Shown here: one piece after another, positions 1 to 5,388 of the stretch
Position numbering within the stretch: position 1 is the first letter of the stretch
Layout: each line of letters opens with the position of its first letter
DNA from: an uncultured Lachnospiraceae bacterium
GTDB lineage: Bacteria; Bacillota; Clostridia; Lachnospirales; Lachnospiraceae
Assembly: GCA_905236615.1 (NCBI GenBank)
Contig: CAJORC010000020.1
Coordinates: forward strand, 1-6,655
Length of the DNA: 6,655 nt
Direction of reading: 5' to 3'
Translations under genes and position numbers: made by a program
The notes under the pieces: model-generated
What the model was told of the DNA's origin: nothing
Seen by the model: the letters and a program-made list of their open reading frames with translations, nothing else
Database searches by the model: none

Positions 1-837
1 AAGGAAAGTCAGGGCTCTGTATAAAAAGCCGGCCCATTCTCCGGGAATGCCCATAAAAAACGTCTGAAAGAGCGGAGGTAACAGGGCGAGAGCTATTGCG
101 CTGTATACGACAGCTGGGGTATAGATCCTCGCAAATTTTGTTATGAATGCCTCGTAATTGGACTTTCTTGAACCGGAGTCTTCAACAAGTTCTATGATCT
201 TTGAAGCTGTTGATTCATCAAATTCTTTTGTTGTAGTGACTTTCAGGATTTTATTAAGGTTTATGGAGCCGCTGATGATCTCATCACCTTCGGATACTTC
301 TCTCGGAATGCTTTCACCTGTAAGTGCAGCGGTGTTTAATGTGGAATTACCGTCTGAAACGATTCCGTCAAGAGGAACCTTTTCACCGGGAAGAATAACT
401 ATCGTGCTGCCGACCTCAACCTCGTATGGATCAACTTTTTTCAGTTCTCCGTCAATTTCCATATTGGCATAGTCCGGACGGATATCCATGAGATCGGATA
501 TGCTCTTGCGGCTTTTATTAACCGCATATGCCTGAAAGAGTTCACCGATCTGGTAGAAGAGCATAACAGCAACGGCTTCCGTATAGTCACCGCTTGAAAT
601 AACGGCAAGGACGATAGCACCGATAGTTGCAACGGCCATAAGGAAACATTCGTCCATCCCGTGACCTTTGATTATACCTTTCCATGCTTTGATCAGTACA
701 TCATAACCAACGATCAGGTAAGGCAGAAGGTAAGCTGCAAATCGGGGCAGCCCAGTAATCGGAATGAAATGAAGTATAATCATTATCATTGCCGAAAGGA
801 TAATTCTCATTAAAGTCTTTTTCTGTTTTTTATTCAT
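1..837 (-). CDS. Heavy-metal-translocating P1B-type ATPase (Zn/Cd/Pb-type), C-terminal part outside window
   Basis: The product is a membrane ATPase that would pump divalent soft metal ions out of the cytoplasm. I translated 279 residues from the ATG at 837; an AAGGT ribosome site lies 9 bases upstream (847-851). Visible features in order: hydrophobic segments at about 10-30, 34-50 and 64-80; the family stretch MLFYQIGELFQ (92-102); the actuator domain with LPGEKVPLDG (149-158) and the dephosphorylation loop TGES (173-176); and a membrane segment at about 239-262. The frame is open to base 1 and stops a few residues before the CPC motif would be expected. CPC, DKTGT and the nucleotide-binding domain are therefore not visible because of the window edge, not through truncation. 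There is no N-terminal metal-binding domain; a separate HMA protein precedes it in the same operon. The family is clear. Zn/Cd/Pb rather than Cu is inferred from the DCxxC site of that partner. Confidence 0.93.
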   Translation of the reverse strand, partial: MNKKQKKTLMRIILSAMIMIILHFIPITGLPRFAAYLLPYLIVGYDVLIKAWKGIIKGHGMDECFLMAVATIGAIVLAVISSGDYTEAVAVMLFYQIGELFQAYAVNKSRKSISDLMDIRPDYANMEIDGELKKVDPYEVEVGSTIVILPGEKVPLDGIVSDGNSTLNTAALTGESIPREVSEGDEIISGSINLNKILKVTTTKEFDESTASKIIELVEDSGSRKSNYEAFITKFARIYTPAVVYSAIALALLPPLFQTFFMGIPGEWAGFLYRALTFL

Positions 838-871
838 GTCTGAATTACCTTATATCAAAAAAACAAATCGC

Positions 872-1090
872 TTAAAGATAGATTTCAAAGTCATCATCTA
901 TGCCTTTGCAGGTTGTTCTGACAGTTTCCATTACAGCAGGAATATCAGCACCTTCTTCAAACTCCACTTTCATCTTTAATGCCATGAAATTAACAACAGC
1001 ATCTTTAATACCGGGTGTCTTTTTTGCTGCATCCTCCATTTTTGCGGCACAGTTAGCACAGTCAACTTCGATTTTATAAGTTTTTTTCAT
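872..1090 (-). CDS. Small heavy-metal-associated (HMA) domain protein, metallochaperone-like
   Basis: This 72-residue cytosolic protein consists of a single ferredoxin-like HMA domain. The metal site is D10-C11-A-N-C14. An Asp directly before the CxxC pair is the arrangement known from ZntA-type Zn/Cd/Pb domains, whereas copper chaperones usually have Met-x-Cys (GMTCxxC). A third cysteine (C61) and an acidic run (D65-D67) near the C-terminus could add ligands; that is inference. The start is well supported by AAAGGAGTT (1098-1106), 7 bases upstream of the ATG. It is the first gene of the minus-strand operon and is followed 34 bases later by a P-type ATPase that lacks its own HMA domain, so it probably supplies that domain in trans. 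A copper role (CopZ) is less likely but not excluded. Confidence 0.9.
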   Translation of the reverse strand: MKKTYKIEVDCANCAAKMEDAAKKTPGIKDAVVNFMALKMKVEFEEGADIPAVMETVRTTCKGIDDDFEIYL

Positions 1091-1126
1091 AGCTTTTAAC
1101 TCCTTTGGTCTGATAAATTATTTTTA

Positions 1127-1148
1127 TGAACAATTGAATGAATGTTCA
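1127..1148. promoter_or_regulatory. Probable metal-sensor repressor operator (ArsR/SmtB-like inverted repeat)
   Basis: TGAACA (1127-1132) and TGTTCA (1143-1148) form perfect 6-base inverted arms separated by 10 bases. A second, overlapping dyad, TTGAA (1134-1138) with TTCAA (1145-1149), lies inside the same site. AT-rich TGAACA/TGTTCA arms are typical of operators for ArsR/SmtB-family Zn/Cd repressors such as CzrA and CadC. The site lies about 6 to 27 bases downstream of the predicted start of the HMA/ATPase transcript, where a bound repressor would block initiation or early elongation. No regulator gene is in the window, so the protein involved is inferred. Confidence 0.6.
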
Positions 1149-1160
1149 AATGATATAATG

Positions 1161-1189
1161 ATTATAAATCCAATTTCTTATTTAGTCAA
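1161..1189 (-). promoter_or_regulatory. Sigma-A type promoter of the HMA/metal ATPase operon
   Basis: On the minus strand, TTGACT (complement of 1184-1189) is followed after exactly 17 bases by a perfect TATAAT (complement of 1161-1166). Transcription should begin near 1154, giving a leader of about 64 bases before the HMA gene. A near-consensus promoter on a metal-efflux operon would be strong unless repressed, which fits the inverted repeat just downstream. Confidence 0.85.
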
Positions 1190-1201
1190 TGCCTTTTTTC
1201 C

Positions 1202-1230
1202 TTGCACTTTACAGGCTTAAAGCGTAAAAT
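1202..1230 (+). promoter_or_regulatory. Probable sigma-A promoter of the ABC importer operon
   Basis: TTGCAC (1202-1207) and TAAAAT (1225-1230) are separated by 17 bases, each with one mismatch from consensus. The start site would fall near 1237, leaving a leader of about 40 bases before the ATG at 1277. That is too short for a T-box or other riboswitch. Its -35 box lies only 12 bases from the -35 box of the divergent metal-efflux promoter. Confidence 0.65.
1208..1228. promoter_or_regulatory. Dyad between -35 and -10 of the importer promoter, possible operator
   Basis: TTTAC (1208-1212) pairs with GTAAA (1224-1228), and inside it GCTT (1215-1218) pairs with AAGC (1220-1223) around a single central A. 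Together they form a nested, nearly continuous 9-base-arm dyad with a 2-base offset. It sits exactly between the two promoter boxes and overlaps the -10, a common place for a repressor site. I cannot assign a regulator family. Confidence 0.3.
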
Positions 1231-1263
1231 ATCTATAGCTGTTTAAACAAAGAAGAAAGAATA

Positions 1264-1270
1264 GAGGAGG
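1264..1270 (+). promoter_or_regulatory. Ribosome binding site that fixes the lipoprotein start
   Basis: GAGGAGG ends directly against a GTG at 1271, leaving no spacer for that codon. The in-frame ATG at 1277 has a 6-base spacer. The ATG is therefore the likely start, and it gives a lipoprotein signal beginning MKRSIIRK. Confidence 0.85.
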
Positions 1271-1276
1271 GTGATT

Positions 1277-2395
1277 ATGAAAAGAAGTATTATTAGGAAA
1301 CTCATTGCGGCAGCAGTTGTGACAGCCCTTGCTGTAACTGCATCCGGATGCGGCAGTACAGGAGAGACTAAGGCTACGACAGCAGCGACTGAAGCAGCTG
1401 CATCGCAGGAAACGACAGCATCTGAAGCTTCCGGTGAAGCTAATGATTCTGCTGCATCAGGAAAGACATTTAAGGTTGGTATAGTTCAGTATGTTGATGA
1501 TGCTTCCTTAAATCAGATTGAAAAAGCCATCGAGAAAGAACTTGATGCAAAAGGTACTGAACTCGGTGTGACTTTTGATTATGCCGACTACACATCAAAC
1601 GGTCAGGCGGATGCTACAGTATTGAATCAGATCGCTGCTGATCTTATCGCTGATAAGGTTGATGTTATCATTCCGATAGCTACACCGACAGCACTTATCA
1701 TGCAGACTGCAACAGAGGAAAACAAGATACCGGTTGTATTTTCAGCTGTTTCCGATCCTATCACTGCAGGTCTTGTTGAGTCACTTGATGCTCCGGGTTC
1801 AAATATAACAGGTACTTCGGACGGTCTTAATACCGAGGCTGTAATGAACCTTATCAAAACTGTTAATCCTGATATAAAGAAGATCGGTCTTCTTTACAAT
1901 AACAGTGAAGATGCATCCACAACTCCTATAGCTGAGGCTAAGGAATTCTGTGATAAGAACGGCATCGAGTATGTTGAAAAGACAGGAACAAATAATGATG
2001 AGGTTATTCAGGCGGCTGATGCACTTGCAGCAGAGAAGGTTGAGGCAGTATTTACACCTACAGACAATACTATCATGACTGCTGAACTTTCAATCTATGA
2101 GAAATTCATTGAAGCAGGTATCCCTCATTACTGCGGAGCCGATTCATTTGCCCTTAACGGTGCATTCCTGGGTTATGGTGTTAATTATGAGGAGCTTGGT
2201 AAGGTAACGGCAGATATGGCTGCTGATATCCTTGTTAACGGAAAAGATCCTGCATCGACAGCAGTAGAGAAGCTTGACAACGGTATCGCAACCGTGAACA
2301 CCGAGACAGCAGCATCTCTTTCGATAGATTACAGCGCTATCTCGGATAAATGCGAGGAAGTAAAAGAAGTAACAACAGCGGAGAATTTTGAATAA
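1277..2395 (+). CDS. ABC importer substrate-binding lipoprotein (ABC_sub_bind / COG2984 family)
   Basis: This extracellular lipid-anchored receptor should deliver a small solute to the permease encoded next. The 372-residue product (from the ATG at 1277) has a basic n-region (KRSIIRK), a hydrophobic core to about residue 22 and a lipobox ASG-C25. A linker rich in Ala, Thr, Glu and Ser follows (about 26-62), and the binding domain starts near KTFKVGIVQ (63-71). Family hallmarks are PIATPTA (133-139), PVVFSAVSDP (152-161), GSNITGTSD (174-182), GLLYNN (204-209) and FTPTDNT (259-265). Characterised relatives include streptococcal TrpX-type proteins that bind aromatic amino acids, but many members are unassigned, so the ligand here is unknown. 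It ends 2 bases before the permease gene, as in the family's usual three-gene operon. Family assignment is firm; substrate is not. Confidence 0.93.
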   Translation: MKRSIIRKLIAAAVVTALAVTASGCGSTGETKATTAATEAAASQETTASEASGEANDSAASGKTFKVGIVQYVDDASLNQIEKAIEKELDAKGTELGVTFDYADYTSNGQADATVLNQIAADLIADKVDVIIPIATPTALIMQTATEENKIPVVFSAVSDPITAGLVESLDAPGSNITGTSDGLNTEAVMNLIKTVNPDIKKIGLLYNNSEDASTTPIAEAKEFCDKNGIEYVEKTGTNNDEVIQAADALAAEKVEAVFTPTDNTIMTAELSIYEKFIEAGIPHYCGADSFALNGAFLGYGVNYEELGKVTADMAADILVNGKDPASTAVEKLDNGIATVNTETAASLSIDYSAISDKCEEVKEVTTAENFE

Positions 2396-2397
2396 CA

Positions 2398-3306
2398 ATG
2401 TCATCAATAATAATTACATCTTTTGAGCTGGGCGCCATTTATGCACTTGTGGCGCTCGCTCTCTTTATATCATTTTCACTCTTGAATATAGCTGATCTTT
2501 CAACAGACGGCTGCTTTACACTGGGCTGTGCGGTCGGTGCACTCGTTACGATCTCGGGAGATCCTGTTCTTGCCCTGATAGCTGCTATGGCGGCAGGCGT
2601 GATCTCGGGCTTTGTGACTGCGCTTCTGCAGACCAAACTCGGTGTACAGTCAATATTGGCGGGAATTATCGTAAATACCGGACTTTACACCATTAACTTT
2701 ATGGTTATGGGACGTAAGTCCAATTTAAATGTTGTGAAAAAAGATACGATTTTTTCACTTTTCGACGGAATTTCAGGGGCAGCATGGTTTCATAAAGGCT
2801 CAAAGCTTATCCTGATGATTATAATCGCATTGCTTATCTGTGCTGCACTTAACTGGTTTTTGAATACAACGCTGGGACTCAGTATCAGGGCAACCGGCGA
2901 TAATGAGAGCATGGTCAAGGCATCGAGTATAAATCCGAATTTTACCATTACGGTAGGTCTGTGTGTATCGGGTTCACTTACAGCACTTGCAGGAGCTCTT
3001 ATAGCCCAGTATCAGAAGTCTGCCGATATCAATTTCGGTACCGGACAGGTTACCATAGCACTGGCATCACTCATGATAGGACAGACACTTGTAAGGAAGG
3101 GCGGAATCCTGAAAAAGACCATAGGTGTTGTAATGGGTTCATGCCTTTACAGACTTATAGTGGCGATCGCATTGAGATTTAATCTTCCTGCGGAAGCGCT
3201 GAAGCTTACAAGTGCGATCATAGTAACGATTGCTATTTCGGCACCTTATGTCAAGAGCAGGATAGCGGTACACAAAAGACAGTTGGAGGTGCGCAGGAAT
3301 GCTTGA
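2398..3306 (+). CDS. ABC importer permease (BPD_transp_2 / COG4120 type)
   Basis: This 302-residue integral membrane protein should form the transport channel for the preceding lipoprotein. It is hydrophobic nearly throughout, with likely membrane segments around 10-30, 42-77, 86-104, 136-155, 185-203 and 215-232 and more toward the C-terminus. Diagnostic stretches are ADLSTDGCFTLG (32-43), the cytoplasmic loop GLSIRATGDNE (160-170) and ALAGALIAQYQ (196-206), followed by DINFGTGQVTIALASLMIG (210-228). The ATG lies 2 bases after the upstream stop. The only purine-rich site (GGAG, 2380-2383) is 14 bases away, so translation probably depends partly on coupling to the upstream gene. The last 8 bases overlap the ATPase gene. 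A bacterial permease of this type would act as a homodimer. Confidence 0.93.
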   Translation: MSSIIITSFELGAIYALVALALFISFSLLNIADLSTDGCFTLGCAVGALVTISGDPVLALIAAMAAGVISGFVTALLQTKLGVQSILAGIIVNTGLYTINFMVMGRKSNLNVVKKDTIFSLFDGISGAAWFHKGSKLILMIIIALLICAALNWFLNTTLGLSIRATGDNESMVKASSINPNFTITVGLCVSGSLTALAGALIAQYQKSADINFGTGQVTIALASLMIGQTLVRKGGILKKTIGVVMGSCLYRLIVAIALRFNLPAEALKLTSAIIVTIAISAPYVKSRIAVHKRQLEVRRNA

Positions 3307-4099
3307 CATAGAAAATATAAGCAAGACTTTTGCTCCGGGAACTATAAATGAGCGCAAGGCGCTGGTAAATGTATCCCTGCATATGGATGACGGGGACTTT
3401 GCAACGATAGTTGGTACGAACGGAGCCGGAAAGAGTACGCTTTTTAATGCCATAACCGGAGCGTTTGATGTTGATGAGGGACGTATAGTTTTGGGCGGCG
3501 ATGATATCACTTTTAAGAAGGAATACATACGGAGCCGTGTTATAGGTCATCTTTTTCAGGATCCGTTAATGGGAACGGCACCGCACATGTCAATAGAGGA
3601 AAACCTTTCACTTGCGTATCTTCGTGCATCAGGAAGCAAGATTAGGCTTTTTTCAAGGATTTCAAAAAAAGACAGGGAGTTTTTCAGAGAGCATCTTTCA
3701 CTTCTTCAGATGGATCTTGAAAACAGGATGAATGCTCCTGTAGGTCTGCTTTCGGGTGGTCAGAGACAGGCTCTGACGCTGCTTATGGCAACGATGGTCA
3801 CACCGAAGATACTTCTTCTTGATGAGCATACGGCGGCGCTTGATCCGGCTACTGCGGATAAAGTGCTTGAACTTACGAAGAGTATCGTAAGCGAAAGAAA
3901 TATAACCTGCCTCATGATAACCCATAATATGCATCAGGCATTGGAACTGGGAAACAGAACCCTTATGATGAACGGGGGAAAGATAATCCTCGACATAAGC
4001 GGTGAGGAAAGAAGTAAGGAAACAGTTCAGACACTTCTTGAACGGTTCAAGGTTGAAGCGGGAAAAGAACTGGACAATGACAGGATATTATTATCTTAA
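3299..4099 (+). CDS. ABC importer ATP-binding protein (COG1101 type)
   Basis: This 266-residue cytoplasmic nucleotide-binding subunit should power the importer. All catalytic motifs are intact: Walker A GTNGAGKST (39-47), Q-loop Q87 in LFQDP, signature LSGGQ (151-155), Walker B ILLLDE (171-176), D-loop ALDP (180-183) and switch His209. The residue after the Walker B glutamate is His (DEHTAALD) rather than the common Pro, which I associate with this subfamily. A 30-residue tail with charged stretches follows the core domain. The start is supported by GGAGG (3285-3289), 9 bases upstream and inside the permease gene; the two reading frames overlap by 8 bases, implying translational coupling. Adjacency to the matching lipoprotein and permease makes the role secure; the substrate is unknown. 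Confidence 0.95.
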   Translation: MLDIENISKTFAPGTINERKALVNVSLHMDDGDFATIVGTNGAGKSTLFNAITGAFDVDEGRIVLGGDDITFKKEYIRSRVIGHLFQDPLMGTAPHMSIEENLSLAYLRASGSKIRLFSRISKKDREFFREHLSLLQMDLENRMNAPVGLLSGGQRQALTLLMATMVTPKILLLDEHTAALDPATADKVLELTKSIVSERNITCLMITHNMHQALELGNRTLMMNGGKIILDISGEERSKETVQTLLERFKVEAGKELDNDRILLS

Positions 4100-4108
4100 A
4101 GTTTTACT

Positions 4109-4116
4109 AAGGATGG
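4109..4116 (+). promoter_or_regulatory. Ribosome binding site supporting a UUG start
   Basis: AAGGATGG lies 8 bases before the TTG at 4125. The first in-frame ATG (4164, residue 14) lacks a comparable site. An ATG inside this site (4113) reads only two codons to a TAG. UUG is thus the best-supported start for the methyltransferase gene and may lower its translation relative to the transporter genes. Confidence 0.65.
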
Positions 4117-4124
4117 AATAGGAT

Positions 4125-5369
4125 TTGGCAGAGAGATTTAAAAAGAAAAATGATACGGTTGGAATGAACAGGGCACCTAAAAGAAACTTAAAGGGTGAGG
4201 AAAAGCGTAAGAGATCAAAGTCACGCTGCCCTGTATTTTCGCTTTGCGGTGCATGCTCGCATATCGATGTGCCTTACGAGGAACAGCTTTCCACGAAGCT
4301 TGGAAATATGATAAAGCTTCTTGGAAAATATGCGCATGTTGATCCTGTTGTCGGAATGAAAAATCCTTATCATTACCGCTGTAAGGTTAATGCCATACTT
4401 AAGCAGAAATTTGACGGAACGATCGAGGGTGGAAATTATTCCGAACATACACATAAGATCGTGCCTGTGGAGAAGTGTTATATAGAAGATCTGGCGGCAG
4501 ACAGGGTAATAGTAGACACGCAGAAGCTTTTGTCTTCGTTTAAGATGAAGGTTTATAATGAGCGGAACGGCTATGGAAATATCCGTTATCTTATGGTGCG
4601 CGTAGGGAAGCAGACGGGAGAGATAATGCTTATAATCGTTACCCGTTCACCTGTCATGCCTTCAAAAAACAACTTTGTCAAGGCTCTGCTGAAGATACAT
4701 CCGGAAATAACAACGATAGTTCAGAATATCAATGACAGAACCGATTCCATGATACTGGGAAGCAGGGAAAACGTTCTTTACGGAAAGGGTTACATCGAAG
4801 ATGAGCTTTGCGGCAGACGATTCAGGATATCCCCGCGTTCCTTCTATCAGGTCAATCCGGTGATAGCTGAGAAGATATACAGAAAAGCCATCGATGGTGC
4901 GAGGATATCACCAAAGGACACTGTGATAGACGCTTATTGCGGAACGGGAACGATCGGTATCGTTGCGGCTGCAGATGCAGGAAAGGTTATCGGAGTTGAA
5001 CTCAATTCCGATGCGGTAAAAGATGCAAAGATAAATGCAAAGATCAATTCTGTTGAAAACATTGATTTTTATAATGATGATGCCGGGAAATTCATGGAGG
5101 ACTACTACGCAGAGGGAGGAATGGCTGACGTGGTTCTGATGGATCCTTCCAGAGCGGGCTCGGACAGTAAATTCCTGAATACCCTGTTAAAGCTTAAGCC
5201 TGAAAGGATTTCTTATGTTTCATGCAATCCGATCACACTTGAAAGGGATCTGGGAATACTCACCGCATCGGGAGAATACAAGGTGAATACCATAACCCCG
5301 TTTGATCTGTTTCCATTCACGGAGAATACTGAGGTGGTTGCGACGTTATCACTGGCAGAGTTGAGCTGA
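4125..5369 (+). CDS. RNA uracil-C5 methyltransferase, RlmD/RumA (TrmA) family, TRAM-less
   Basis: The enzyme transfers a methyl group from S-adenosylmethionine to C5 of a uridine in RNA. The best-known relatives act on 23S rRNA (RlmD at U1939, RlmCD at U747 and U1939). Of 414 residues, 1-34 form a Lys/Arg-rich tail in place of the usual N-terminal TRAM domain. The iron-sulfur ligands C35, C41, C44 and C118 match the RumA pattern. The central domain has SPRSFYQVNP (236-245), SAM motif I DAYCGTGTIG (269-278), MDPSRAG (339-345, usually DPPR.G) and the nucleophile C367 in VSCNPITLERD. PFDLFPFTENTE (392-403) follows; E403 corresponds to the general base, with Asn-Thr where His-Val is common. Catalytic residues are present, so it is probably active. 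It starts 25 bases after the ATPase gene with no visible terminator. Family is firm; the exact target uridine (RlmD versus RlmCD) cannot be settled here. Confidence 0.9.
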   Translation: MAERFKKKNDTVGMNRAPKRNLKGEEKRKRSKSRCPVFSLCGACSHIDVPYEEQLSTKLGNMIKLLGKYAHVDPVVGMKNPYHYRCKVNAILKQKFDGTIEGGNYSEHTHKIVPVEKCYIEDLAADRVIVDTQKLLSSFKMKVYNERNGYGNIRYLMVRVGKQTGEIMLIIVTRSPVMPSKNNFVKALLKIHPEITTIVQNINDRTDSMILGSRENVLYGKGYIEDELCGRRFRISPRSFYQVNPVIAEKIYRKAIDGARISPKDTVIDAYCGTGTIGIVAAADAGKVIGVELNSDAVKDAKINAKINSVENIDFYNDDAGKFMEDYYAEGGMADVVLMDPSRAGSDSKFLNTLLKLKPERISYVSCNPITLERDLGILTASGEYKVNTITPFDLFPFTENTEVVATLSLAELS

Positions 5370-5388
5370 TTGTATTAAGGGGAAAAGT

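Noticed and set aside
158..472. 104-codon plus-strand frame
   Set aside because: It lies wholly inside the well-supported P-type ATPase on the other strand, has no family motifs and is Ser/Pro-rich as expected of an antisense shadow.
1..837. ATPase as a truncated pseudogene lacking CPC and DKTGT motifs
   Set aside because: The frame is intact up to base 1 and the missing motifs would lie just beyond the edge, so the absence is due to the window.
1241..1248. Perfect 8-base palindrome GTTTAAAC in the importer leader
   Set aside because: It is short and AT-rich, with no partner copy nearby; expected by chance in such a region.
1271..1276. GTG at 1271 as start of the lipoprotein gene
   Set aside because: It touches the GGAGG ribosome site with no spacer, while the ATG two codons later has a 6-base spacer and gives a clean lipoprotein signal.
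1231..1276. T-box or other riboswitch upstream of the importer
   Set aside because: The space between the predicted start and the first codon is about 40 bases, with no T-box motif and no terminator hairpin.
3139..3550. Two minus-strand frames of 129 and 99 codons across the permease/ATPase junction
   Set aside because: They are antisense to conserved motifs of both transporter genes, including Walker A, and show no recognisable domain.
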